A DNA stretch of 64,000 nt. Origin: Stomorhina lunata. Taxonomy: Eukaryota; Arthropoda; Insecta; Diptera; Rhiniidae. The notes under the pieces were generated by a model. The model made no database searches. It saw only the letters and a program-made list of their open reading frames with translations, and had not been told where the DNA came from. The stretch covers positions 80,612,104 to 80,676,103 of the forward strand of contig OW121741.1 in the NCBI GenBank assembly GCA_933228675.1, written 5' to 3'. Made by a program: the position numbers and the translations under genes. This document shows, one piece after another, positions 34,491 through 46,579 of the stretch; the first letter of the stretch is position 1; each line of letters starts with the position of its first letter.

Positions 34491-34880
34491 TCTAAATTTC
34501 TTATTTTTATAGAAAATTTTTAAAAAATTTCTTATTTTTATAGGAAATTTTTCAAAAATTTCTTATTTTTATAGGAAATTTTTAAAAAATTTCTTATTTT
34601 GATAGGAAATTTTTCAAAAATTTCTTATTTTTATAGAAAATTTTTCAAAAATTTTCTATTTTTATAGGAAAATTTTCAAAAATTTTCTATTTTTGAAGGA
34701 AATTTTTAAAATTTATTTTTATTTTTGAAGGAAATTTTTAAAAAATTTTCTATTTTTGAAGGAAATTTTTAAAAAATTATTTTTTTTTTAACGAAATTTT
34801 AAAAAAATGATGTACTTTTTAAGGACATTTTAGAAAAATTTCCTAAAAATTTAGAAATTTTTTAAAAAGTTTTCGATAAA
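34491..34880 (-). repeat. Inverted tail of the 31-bp minisatellite
   Basis: Units here read TTCTTATTTTTATAGGAAAT with TTTTTCAAAAA, the reverse complement of the preceding array. The junction at about 34490 makes a head-to-head arrangement able to fold into a long hairpin. Confidence 0.9.
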
Positions 34881-36889
34881 AATATTTAATATTTATTCTA
34901 TAATGTAAATAATCTAAACTTATTTTTTTGTAAATTATTGCTCGAGGGAACTCATTCTTTTATGAAGTTTTCATGTCAATTGAAACAAATGTGTATTAGT
35001 GTTTAATATTTTGTTGTGTGAATATCTTAAGTTAATATTTTGCATTATACTCATCTGCATAAGCAAAATTATGATACAGGAACACATTTTTACATGTACA
35101 TTTTATAATGTACGAGTACATGTAGAGAATAAAACTAAATACTTTTATAATAAGCCATGTATTTTCTTGTATCTAGAGAAAACTTTAAACTTTTACTCAT
35201 CTGCATACATACTCGTTCATATGTGTATTTTCCGTGTACGTGTAAAAACTTATGTTGCACAAGAAGCATCGATTCATTTGGCAAAAAACCTGCAGGAAAT
35301 GGTAATAATATCAAGTATGTGAGTGCGTGCTTGCGTTCAAACTGGCTTAAATGTTACTAACACTTTACGCTCAAACACAAAACTCTTAAAATAACTGCAG
35401 TTTTATATATAACAACAAAATTCTTAGTTTTACTTAAAAAAGTTTTGCAAAATTTTTTAATTTTACAATCTCAATAGAATAGGAAAAAGTTTTGCCATAA
35501 ATATGAACTGGCAAAAGATATTTCAAAATTAAGAGATTTTAGTAAAACATTTATTTTAGGAGTATTCATGTGTAAGTGTATGGAGGAGGGAATATTAAGC
35601 ATGTGGTAGAAAAGTTTCATTAATGATTAATCTAAACCAGCGGTGGGCATTAAAACATATGTAAATTTACAATTGTATTGTTAAGAACAGAGAAAAATCA
35701 AGTGTGTTTCATAGTGAATTATTTAATATATTGTATAGAGTTTGTAAAAAGCCGAGTTTTTTACACTCTTTACAATTGTTGTGTGTGGTTTATGTATGTA
35801 GACAGAATTTAGTTTCATATAACTAGTGATTGCAAAAGACTTGTTTGCCCGGGACTGATCGAAACATACAATTGTTCAGCAAGACTAACATATATTTATA
35901 TGTTTTGAAATTATACAAAAGCAGCAACATAAGATCAAAATTAAATATATTATTAAAAGTTTCAAATAGAAAAGATATAACTACAAATGTTTAATTGTGT
36001 AAAATGACATGAATTAGTTATGTTACCCCAAAATAAATTATATTGAGTATATATAGAGATTAAGAAAATTGTGATCGCTTTAAGGGCAATGGAATAAAGT
36101 TTACTAGTTTATGTACTTACATACCATAAAATAATGCCAAAATGAAATTGTCTTTTTACTGCGAAAATGTGATTTTTCGTTTCAAATAAATACATTATTA
36201 ATTACACTAGTTTACAAAATTCAACTTTTTGGATTAAATTTCATTTCATTCTGGTCTTTTGGTTAGGAAATATGAAATCTAATGTATAACCATTTAATAC
36301 CATTTGTTGCTTATAAGCAATATTGTAAATTTTTGGTCATAGTTCTTATTTGTTGTTTTTTTAACTGTTTTTTCCTAACTGAAGTTAACATTTGGGAGCA
36401 TTTAATAACGAAGATACATTTTTGAAAAGCTTTACAAGTTTTAATTGGTAAGCCAAATAAGGAAAATTAAAAAAAAATCTTATTTTTATGTCAGGAATTT
36501 CATTAACACAATGTTGCTTATAGGCAACATTTGTCTATAGCAGTAATATTTTGTATACTGAAAGTTAGCTTGAATAGGAGGAACAATATTCTGTCTGCTT
36601 GATAAACTGCTTGTCGAGAAGTCAAATATTTCACTAGTTTCTTCGATGATGAAGTTACAATCTGGATTTGCAACGAAATAAATCTATATCCTGCGCCAGT
36701 GAATTTCGGATTTTATTTCCGGTTTTGAGGTAAAGAATCATGCCGATCGAAACAAATGGTAGTCGGAATGGGCATGATCTATAATTCGAGTGAGTCAAAA
36801 CACCATATCCATTGTTTTTCAAATAGTTTTGACCGATTTTACAACATGTATCCGGTATTAATATTAAATCAAATGAAGCGAAAAAACCT
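34881..36889. other. Long interval without supported genes
   Basis: Short frames (34999-35322, 35157-35360, 36655-36936 minus) lack recognisable domains. Sequence is moderately AT-rich with no tandem structure. It may be host intergenic or intron sequence. Confidence 0.45.
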
Positions 36890-37225
36890 AATTTTGCATT
36901 TAAGCTAGGGTCCAATGGGGACCGATTTTTACTCAATTTAGCAATTCAATTATTTGACATAAACGATAAGTTGTCATTATCTTTAGACTTAGGATCATTA
37001 TTGGCGCATTTGACTAATTCCAAAAAAATCGATGCAGTGATTTTTGTTTTAAATTTCATAAAATTATACAAAAATTTATGACCAAAATTTCAACTCAGGA
37101 AAGTAAGACCTTCGGGAGGTACTCGAAATAATAGACTGATTTTGGCCAGTTTCAATGATAATGGTTTCACTATCAACGAGAAAGTCTGTGTCAAAATTCA
37201 TAAAAATTGATTGGAGGCACCCCAA
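36890..37225 (-). mobile_element. Worn fragment of dispersed repeat family 1
   Basis: AAGCTAGGGTCCAATGGGGA and GGGAGGTACTCGAAATAATA, followed by GACTGATTTTGGCCAGTTTC, parallel the inverted copy C in the same order. Both ends are missing and divergence is high, so this is an old insertion. Confidence 0.65.
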
Positions 37226-37282
37226 AATTTTAAACTATTTTTCATTTAAAAAAATTGAAGACAAATTTTTTTGTTTAAAAAT

Positions 37283-38270
37283 TTAAACAGCAAATTTTTC
37301 CAAAAAAATTTTAATCCGATAATTTTTCTATAAAAAATCATAGTTTTTTTTTAATTTACTACGAACATTATTATCAAAAAAAAAACTTAACCAAAAGTTT
37401 TTCTATATTAAATATTTAACCAAAAATTTATCTATAAAAAAATTGAACCGAATATTTTTCTATAAAACAAATAAACCGAAAAATTTTCTATGAAAAAATT
37501 TAATAAATTAATTAATTTAATTAATTAAATTGAAAGTTTTTTCTATATAAAAATTTAAATCGAAAAATTTAAACCTAAAATTTTTCTTGAAAAATTTAAA
37601 CCAAATTTTTCTATAAGAAATTTAGCCAAAAAAGTTTCTATATAAAAATTTTTTCCTAAAAATTTACACCGAAAAAAATTCTAAATACTATGTGACAGCG
37701 CATAGAGGAAGGGACCTAAGGGTTAACACGTTTTATGTTCATTATTATTTTTTCCCCTTTTTTTTATTATTTATTAAACAGCAATTTTTCCAAAAAAATT
37801 TTAATCCGATAATTTTTCTATAAAAAATCATAGTTTTTCTTTAATTTACTACGAACATTATTATCAAAAAAAAAAAAAAAACTTAACCAAAAGTTTTTCT
37901 ATATTAAATATTTAACCAAAAATGTATCTATAAAAAAATTGAACCGAATATTTTTCTATAAAACAAATAAACCGAAAAATTTTCTATGAAAAAAATTTAT
38001 TAAATTAATTAATTTAATTAATTAAATTGAAAGTTTTTTCTATATAAAAATTTAAATCGAAAAATTTAAACCTAAAATTTTTCTTGAAAAATTTAATCCA
38101 AATTTTTCTATAAGAAATTTAGCCAAAAAAGTTTCTACATAAAAATTTTTTCCTAAAAATTTACACCGAAAAAAATTCTAAATACTATGTGACAGCGCAT
38201 AGAGGAAGGGACCTAAGGGTTAACACGTTTTATGTTCATTATTATTTTTTCCCCTTTTTTTTATTATTTA
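37283..38270 (+). repeat. 490-bp tandem duplication inside the 28-bp array
   Basis: The landmark CCAAAAAAATTTTAATCCGA ends one base short of 37320 and of 37810, and all following sequence, including TGTGACAGCGCATAGAGGAA and CACGTTTTATGTTCATTATT, is repeated with few differences. The junction falls in the loop of the hairpin element, so the left copy holds only half of that element. Confidence 0.9.
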
Positions 38271-38303
38271 CCCTTAGGTCCCTTTCTCTGTGAGCTGTCA
38301 CAC
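38188..38303. mobile_element. 116-bp hairpin MITE-like element
   Basis: Arms of 33 bp (38188-38220 and 38271-38303) begin TGTGACAGC and end in AAGGGACCTAAGGGT, matching at about 29 of 33 positions. The loop is T-rich. Its left arm alone recurs 490 bp upstream because the tandem duplication split it. No clear target duplication is seen. Confidence 0.75.
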
Positions 38304-38430
38304 ATTAATTTCTATATACAAATTTTTACCGAAAATTTTACTATATAAAAATTGCTCCAAATTTACACCAAAAATATTTCTATATGCAAATTTACACCGA
38401 ACATTTTTCTATATAAAAGTTTACACGGAC

Positions 38431-38515
38431 AATTTTTCTATGTCTTCTTCTGTTATCCTTGACTCCAGTGGAGCATAGGGCCTCACTTTGAATTTGAATT
38501 TGAATTTTTCTATGT
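38431..38515 (+). mobile_element. Tiny (TTTGAA)n-tailed retroposon insertion
   Basis: A 59-bp unrelated block (38444-38502) containing GACTCCAGTGGAGCATAGGG ends in TTTGAATTTGAATTTG. It is bordered by the 13-bp direct repeat AATTTTTCTATGT at 38431-38443 and 38503-38515. The shared CTATGT variant differs from the local CTATAT unit, so it is probably a true target duplication. Short tails of simple repeats are known from several LINE clades (I, R1, LOA); the exact family is not recognised. This is a strongly 5'-truncated 3' end. Confidence 0.68.
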
Positions 38516-39763
38516 AAAAGTTTACAAAGAAAATTTTACTATATAAACATTTTTAACGAAAATTTGTTTAAATAATATTTTTTGACTATTTTGTTATTTT
38601 TTGAGAAAATTTTTTTATATAAAATATTTACCGAAAATTTTTTTATATAAAAATTTTTACTGAAATTTTTTCTATACAAAAATTTTTCCGAAAAAATTCT
38701 ATATAAAAATTTTTACCAAAAAAATTTTGTATAAAAATTCACACAAAAAATTTTTTTATATAAAATTTTTTTTATTTTTATTTAGAAATTTACACTGAAA
38801 AAATTCTATATAAAAATTTACACCGAAAAAATTCTATATAAAAATTTACACCAAAAAACTTTTATATAAAAATTTACATCGAAAAATTTTTATATAAAAA
38901 TTTGCACCGAAAAATTTCTATGTACAAATTTACACCTTAAATTTCTATATAAAAATTTACACCAAAAAATTTCTACATAAAAATTTAAACCGAAAAATTC
39001 TATAGAAAAATTTCTTAATATAATTTCATATAAAAAATTTGTCTATATAAAAATTTTATAACGAAAAATTTCTATATAAAAATTTACACCGAAAAATTTC
39101 TATATAAAAATTTACATAGGAAAATTTCTATATAAAATTTTACACTGAAAATTGTCTGTATAAAAATTTACACCGAAAAATTTCTTTATCAGAATTTACA
39201 ATAAAAATTTGTCTATATAAAAATTTACACCCTAATTTTTTCTATATAAAAATTTACATCGAAAAATTTTCTATATAAAAATTTATATCGAAAATTGTTC
39301 TATATATAAATTTTACACAGAAAAATTTATATATAAAAATTTACACCGAAAAATTTCTATATAAAATTTACACCGAAAAATTTCTATATAAAAATTTACA
39401 TAGAAAAATTTCTATACAAAAATTTACACCGAAATTTTTTCTATATAAAAATTTACATCGAAAAATTTTCTATATAAAAATTTATATCGAAAATTGTTCT
39501 ATATATAAATTTTACACAGAAAAATTTATATATAAAAATTTACACCGAAAAATTTCTATATAAAATTTACACCGAAAAATTTCTATCTAAAAATTTACAT
39601 AGAAAAATTTCTATATAAAAATTTACACCAAAATTTTTTCTAGATAAAAATTTTACATAGAAAAATTTCGGTATAAAAATTTTACACGGTAAAATTTCAA
39701 TATAAAAATGTAAACCGAAAAATTTTTATATAAAAATTCACACCAAAAATTTTTCTATATGAA

Positions 39764-39840
39764 AATTTTGGGATCAAATGCAAATACTCTTCTTTTTGAA
39801 TAATATTTACATCCCGACTATTTTGTTATTTTTTGAAAAT
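39764..39840 (+). repeat. Unique linker shared, inverted, with 46447-46520
   Basis: The run from GGGATCAAATGCAAATACTC to ACATCCCGACTATTTTG interrupts the 28-bp array. It reappears as its reverse complement in the 44-47.6 kb array. It may be part of the body of the element in which the minisatellite grew. Confidence 0.8.
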
Positions 39841-40195
39841 TTTACACAAAAAAATGTCTATGTAAAAACTTACACCGAAAATTTTTTTATATAAAAATTT
39901 TACAAAGAAAAATTTGTATATAAAAATTAACACCGAAAAATTTCTATATAAAAATTAATACCAAAAAATTTCTATATACAAATTAACACCGAAAAATTTC
40001 TATATAAAAATTTAAAAGAAAAAATGTCTATATAAAAGTTTACACAGAAAATTTTCTATATAAAAATTTACACCGAAAAATTTCTGTATAAAAATTTACA
40101 CCGAAAAATTTTTAATAAAATATTTATACCGAGAAGTTTCTAAAATTTACATCAAAAAATTTCTGTAAAAAATTTAAACCGAAAATTTTCTATTT

Positions 40196-40920
40196 GAAAT
40201 GGAAACCACCACTTTTTGACGGATTTTTATAGCAATAAGTCTTGTATTCTTAAGTATATTCGAATTTTATGATCGTCATGAATCGATGGTCAGTTGTTGT
40301 CATTTTCAATTTTTTTTATGATTTTTTTAAAAAACAATTTTTTTTTTTCGATTTTGCTCAAAAAAAAAACATGTTTTGTTTACATTACAATGTCAATAAC
40401 TCTAGAAAACGGTGATGAGGCAAAAATTTATGTTAGCACGTCTTAAGGGCAATTTTATACCTAATCAATTAATATATTTTTCAGGAAAATTGTAAAAGTT
40501 GTTTTCAAGTTATGGTAAACTTTATAGGATAACTTCTTCAAAAATCTCGAATTCTAGAAAACGTTATTCTTAATAAAATCACTACTATGGAATTCTATTA
40601 TTTAAGGCTTATATTATTAATATAATAATTGTTGTATAATGATGGTATGTTTTTTTTGTCATTTTAAATTTTTTATAAATTTTTCAAAAATAATTTTTTT
40701 TTTATTTTTTTACAAAAAAAATATTTGTTAATATTTCGATGTAAATAACTCCAAAAATAATGATCACACAATAACTTTTGTGAGCATTTATTAAGGGCAA
40801 TTTTGTTATTAATCGATTGATATTTTTTGAATAAAATTGTATAAGTAATTTTTAAGATATAATAAACTATTTCGGATAACCTCTTTAAAAATCTCAAATT
40901 TTAGAGAAAAAAAATTTAAG
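40196..40920 (+). repeat. Old direct duplication, period about 359 bp
   Basis: Two diverged units start at GTCATTTTCAAT (40299) and GTCATTTTAAAT (40658). Both share the order AATAACTC, TTAAGGGCAATTTT, ATTTTT(C/G)A, AAATTGTA and GGATAAC(T/C)TCTT. No protein is encoded. Confidence 0.75.
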
Positions 40921-41269
40921 TACAATTTTGGGAGGTTTTGTAAACTTTATTGTTAGTGTAATCAATGTTATATATAAGCAGGGAACTATTTTCTAAATTG
41001 TTTTTAATAGCTGTCGTAATCGCATGACCGGCAGTGTATAGTTTTATTGTTCTTAAAAAGAAATTCGTCTTAAATTGATTAGTTGGATAACTTAAACAAA
41101 TTTTTAATATATTTTTTTAATTTCATTATTTTTTCATCTTTTTTATTGCAGGTATGTTAACTGAAATTCCCTTTACTGAAACTATTTTAAGAAAACTTTT
41201 ATGTAAGTATAAAAAATATAAGCAAATTTAAATATTCATACCTACTATTTTACCCAAATTACGAGTATT
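40921..41269. other. Interval without recognised features
   Basis: AT-rich, with no gene or repeat supported. Confidence 0.5.
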
Positions 41270-43105
41270 TTTATACCTACCATCAAAAAGAATGGGGGGT
41301 ATATTGAGATTGTCATTCCGTTTGTAATTTCCTTAAAAAAAAACGATATATATTCTGAATCCTTATGAAATTCTAAGACGATTGAGCGATGTCCGTCTGT
41401 CTGTCCGTCTGTCTGTCTGTTGAAATCACGATAACGTCTAAACGAAAAGAGCTAGATCACTGAAACTTAGTAAAAATATTCTTCATCTTTGAGAAAATTT
41501 TGGTATTGAAATTGGGCAAAATCGGTTCACATTTGACCATAGCTCCCGTATAACCTCGTCTAGGCTAATCGCTTATTTGTTAATAAATGACAAATTATAG
41601 CAGCTATGATGACAAAATTTGGTATATAGAAGTTTTACATTAGCCCTAGACAGTAAAAAATTTCATCAAAATCGGTTCACATTTAGCCATAGCTCCCATA
41701 CAAAAAACTTACGAAAACAGCCTAAATTTCACCTAAAAAACACTTAAATGCCAATAAATCTAAAAGTATAACAGATATAACCACTAAATTTGGCACAAGA
41801 AAGTCTTATGCCAATGCCAGCCAGTGTGCAAAATTTTGTCGCAATCGGTCACCATTTGACCTAGCTTCCATATAAAAAACTTACGAAAACACAAAAATTC
41901 AAAAAGAAAAGGGGATTTATGTCCGTCTGTCCGTCAGATAAAATCGTGATAGCTCCTAAACTACAAGAGCTAGTAAAATTAAATTAAGCACAAGGAAGTC
42001 TTATGTCAATGTCAGCCAGTGTGCAAAATTTTGTCACAATCGGTCACCATTTTACCATAGCTCCCATATGAAAAACTTATGGAAACACAAAAATACATAA
42101 AGAAAAGGTTGTTTATGTCCGTCTGTCCGTCAGATAAAAGCTCGATAGCGCCTTAACGAAAAGAGCTAGAGAGACAAAATTTTACAAAAGTATTTTGGAT
42201 ATCTTGAAAAAGATGTGTGTTGAAAATGGACAAAATCGGTTCAAATTTAGTTAGAGCTCCCATATATTTAACCCCGCCCCGGGAAACACATTAATGCTGA
42301 TAAATTGAATACAATTGTAATAGCTATGACGATTAAATTTAAAATAGGGAAGTTTTATACAATTTTTGATCAGTTTATCAAATTTTATAGGAATCAGTAC
42401 ATATTTGACTTTAGCTTTCATATAGAAAACACTCACGGAAACCAAAAATTTTAGCAAAGGCCAGTTAAAAGCTTTTAAATTAGAAACTATGATAGCTATG
42501 GCCACTAAATTTTGCAAGAATAAGCTCTATATATATACCAGCCAGTGTGTAAAATTTTGTCACACTCGGTCAACATTTGGCTATAATTCTTATATATATA
42601 GCATCCCCTTTTTATATCTACAATCAAAAAGATTTGGAGGTGCATTCATTATATTAAGATTGCACCTATGAAATTAGATAGGCATCAATCAATGTTCAGC
42701 CCAGACTTTATATATGATGAATGCATTAGGAACTTCTAACGAAATATATGGACCTGCCGTATTACTATTAACGTGTTTAGCCTAACTACATATTTACGAA
42801 AAGTATTTAACAACTTATTAATGTAAAACTATACCCGGTTATGAGACCGAATTTTGATCAAAGTAAATACTGGGGAAACCACTAAAATATTTTTAAATGT
42901 TGAACTATAAAGCTACGGCAGCCGAATTTAGTCCAAAGGTTTTACCAAAAATACCAATTAGCTTAGCGATTTTTTCAGTATTGGTCCAGATTTTGAATTA
43001 GCTGCACACTCGTAGATATATGAGATATATTTCTAAATTTAACACAACTTGATGGTGGGTATATAAGATTCGGCACAGCCGAATATAACACTCTTACTTG
43101 TTTTG
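41270..43105 (+). mobile_element. Dispersed non-coding repeat, family 2 (1.8 kb)
   Basis: It runs from TTTATACCTACCATCAAAAA to CGAATATAACACTCTTACTTG, with GGTGGGTATATAAGATTCGG near the 3' end complementary in style to the 5' end. Internal modules are repeated three to four times: GCCAGTGTGCAAAATTTTGT, CAATCGGTCACCATTT, CATAGCTCCCATA and TTATGTCCGTCTGTCCGTCA. The shared ACTT(G)CTTACTTG-like end and CCGT/CTGT motifs relate it to family 1. It has no coding frame and superfamily is not assigned. Confidence 0.82.
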
Positions 43106-44129
43106 TAATACATCTACAAAATTGAATAAAAATTCTAAACATATTATTTTCCTTAAAACTCTTAAAAGCCTTAAAAAACTAATTCCTAAGTTTGTCGGTA
43201 ACAATATGTAGATTTTTTTTTTGGCTCTGGCTTACACTCACTCGTATCCAAGATACAAGGACTTTTTATGGTTTTTGATACTCTAGTTTTATACCAACTA
43301 AATATTTTACTCGAAACAAAAAAATACTAGATATAAAAAAATTGTAAACTCTAGATGAAGGAGAGAAGAAATAATAAAACATTGTTTTCATACAAAATAT
43401 ATAACATTCATGAAGAAACGATGACTTACAACAACTACGAAAAATTTTAGGTATTTTGTCGAATTTTTTGTATCTAAATATATTTTTTTACTCTTCTTTT
43501 TGGCAACATGATAAATACATTTTACACATATAAAAATAGTTTTGTAAATATGTATGTATGTGCTTTAATGTTGTAAATGTATGTCATAAGATATTTTTCT
43601 TAACAACTTAAATATGTATGAGAATGTGGAAAACAAAATGTGAATAATAAAAAAATCTTATAAGGACACGTGACATAAATGTTAATTATATTTGAGTAGA
43701 AAGGATATATTTTTTTTAGGGATATTTAGTTTTTTGTTGGTTACAATTACAAGTATTTTGCTATTGTTTAAGAAGGATTTAAGGAGGAAAATGTTAAAAG
43801 AAATTTAGGAAGTTTTTTGTAAATGTTATCAAAAATTTGTCCCTCAATCCATCAAAATTTACTAAATTTTTCATTGCTTAAATTAAGTAAAATTCTTACA
43901 TATGAACAGAAAATTCAATAAAATTTTAATATATTTTAACAGATTTTTACATAATGTAAATATGGAAATTATACTGTGTTCAGGCCTTAATAAAGTCTAA
44001 AGAAAATGTTAAATTATTTTACATAATTTGTACATTATGTAAATGATGTAAATAATATAAATAATGTCGACATGAAGTCAATCACACAAAAAATTACTTT
44101 ATCAGATTTAGTGATTGTCTATTTCGAAC
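43106..44129. other. Non-repeated AT-rich interval
   Basis: No gene or repeat family was supported. Confidence 0.5.
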
Positions 44130-46446
44130 TAAAATTTACCAATAAAAAAATTTATAACTGAAATTTTTCCATGTAAATAATTTCACCAAAAATTTTTTTA
44201 TATACAATTTTTCACCAACAAATGTTATACAAAAATATACACGAAAATTTTACATCGAAAAATTCTTTATAAAAAAAAGTACACCAAAAATGTTGCCATA
44301 CTCAAATTTACGCCAAAAACTTTTCCTATATTCAAATTTACACCAAATATTGTTCTATATAAAAATTGACACCAAATCAATTCTACATAAATATTTACAC
44401 CGAAAAATTTCTATAAAAAATTTACGGCTTAAAATCTTAATAGAAAAATTTTTGGTTTAAAATTTTTAAAGCAAAATTTTTAGTTTACATTTTTTTATAG
44501 AAAAATTTTCAGTTTAAATTTTGTTTAAAAAAATTTCAGTTTAAATTTTTTTAAATAAAAATTTTCGATAAATTTTTTTTATAGAAAATTTTCGGTTTAA
44601 AATTTTTATAGAAAAATTTTCAGTTTAAAATTTTTGCAGAAAAATTTTAAAAATTAAAATTTTCAAAAATTTTAAGATTTTTATAGAAAAATTTTTGGTT
44701 CAAAATTTTTATAGAAAAATTTTTTGTTCAAAATTTTATAGGAAAATTTAAAAAAAAAATTTCTATAGAAAAATTGTCGGTGTAATTTAACGGCGTAAAT
44801 TTTTATATAAAAAACAGAAAATTTTCTCTAAAAAAAAATTTAAACCGAAAATTTTTCTCTAAAAAAAAATTTAAACCGAAAATTTTTCTAAAAAAAATTT
44901 AAACCAAAAGTTTTTGTAAAAAAATTTTTCTTTAAAAATTTTAAGCCAAAAATTTTTTCTATAAAAATTTAAACCAAATGTTTTCCTGCAAAAATTTTAA
45001 ACCGAAAATTTTTCAATAAAAATTTCAAACCGAAAATTTTTATATTAAAATTTTAAGCCGAAAATTTTTCTATAAAAATTTTAAACCGAAAATTTTTCTA
45101 TAAAAATTTTAAAAGAAAAATTTTTCTATAAAAATTTTAAACCGAAAATTTTTCTATAAAAATTTTAAACCGTAAATTTTTCTATAAAAATTTTAAACCG
45201 AAAACTTTTCTATAAAAATTTTAAACCGAAAATTTTTCTATAAAAATTTTAAGCCGAAAGTTTTTCTTTAAAAATTTTAAACCGAAAATTTTTCTATAAA
45301 AAATTTAAGCCGAAGATTTTTCTATAATAATTTTAAAGCGAAAATTTTTCTATAAAAATTTTAAACCGAAAATTTTTCTATAAAATTTTAAACCGAAAAT
45401 TTTTCTTTAAAAATTTTAAACCGAAAATTTTTCTATAAAAATTTTAAACCGAAAATTTTTCTATAAAAATTTTAAACCGAAAATTTTTCTATAAAAATTT
45501 TAAACCGAAAATTTTTCTATAAAAATTTTAAACGGAAAATGTTTCTATAAAAATTTTAAACCGAAAATGTTTCTATAAAAATTTTAAACCGAACATTTTT
45601 CTATAAAATTTTAAGCCGAAAATTTTTCTATAAAAATTTTAAACCGAAAATTTTTCTATAAAAATTTTAAACCGAAAATTTTTCTATAAAAATTTTAAAC
45701 CGAAAATTTTTCTATAAAAATTTTAAACCGAAAATTTTTCTATAAAAATTTTAAATCGAAAATTTTTCTATAAAAATTGTAAACCGAAAATTTTTCTATA
45801 AAAAAATTTAAACCAAAAATTTTTGTAAAAAAAGGCTTCAATTTTTCTAAAAAAAATTTAAGCCGAAAATTTTCCTGCAAAAATTTGAAATAATTTTTCT
45901 AAGAAAAAACAAATTACACCGAAAATTTTTCTATCAAAATTTGAAACCCAAAATTTTTCTATAAAAAATTTAAACCGAAATTTTTTCTGCAAAAATTTTA
46001 AGCTAAAAATTTTTCTATAAAAAATTAAGACCGAAATTTTTTCTACAAAAATTTTAAGCTAAAAATTTTTCTATAAAAAAATTTTAACCGAGAATTTTTT
46101 TATAAAAAATTACAACCGAAAAATTTTCTATAAAAAATTTAAGCCGAAATTTTTTTCATAAAAAAATTTAAACCGAAAATTTTTCTATAAAAAAATTCAA
46201 ACCGAAAATTTTTCAATAAAAAAATTTCAACCGAAAATTTTTCAATAAAAAAATTTCAACCGAAAGTTTAAAAAAAATTTACATCGAAAATGTTTACATA
46301 TAAAAATTTACATCTAAAATTTTTCTATAAAAAATTTCAACCGTAAATTTTTCTAAATAAAAAATTTTAACAGAAAATTTTTCTAAAAAAATTTAAACCG
46401 AAAATTTTTCTAAAAAAATTCAAATCGAAAATTTTTATCAAAAAAT
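44130..46446 (+). repeat. 28-bp minisatellite (TTTTAAACCGAAAATTTT type) with an inverted left part
   Basis: From about 44800 to 46440 the unit is CTATAAAAATTTTAAACCGA plus AAATTTTT, 28 bp; the block 45050-45800 is very uniform. Between about 44430 and 44795 units read GGTTTAAAATTTTTATAGAA, the reverse complement, so two oppositely oriented arrays meet near 44795. Units at the extreme left (44130-44430) resemble the ACACC type of the 37-40 kb array. Confidence 0.95.
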
Positions 46447-46520
46447 AACTAATAAATAATAATGTCGGGATGTAAATATTATTCAAAAAGAATGACTATT
46501 CGCATTTGATCCCAAATCTG
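46447..46520 (-). repeat. Unique linker shared, inverted, with 39764-39840
   Basis: ATGTCGGGATGTAAATATTA and ATTCAAAAAGAATGACTATT are the reverse complement of the linker in the 37-40 kb array, with a handful of substitutions. Confidence 0.8.
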
Positions 46521-46579
46521 TTACATTTATTTATAAATGTAACAGACCAATTTATTGATAAAAAGTCAAAAATTGTTTG

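Larger units (their letters stand above)
37245..40195 (+). repeat. 28-bp minisatellite (TATATAAAAATTTACACCG type)
   Basis: The typical unit is CTATATAAAAATTTACACCG followed by AAAAATTT, about 28 bp, with much variation; the left third has a different linker (TTAAACCGAAAATTTTT). It contains a 490-bp tandem duplication (37283-38270), a small hairpin element (38188-38303), a tailed retroposon (38431-38515) and a seven-unit, roughly 196-bp duplication (about 39240-39430 and 39435-39625). It shares unit type and a unique linker with the 44.1-47.6 kb array. Confidence 0.93.
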
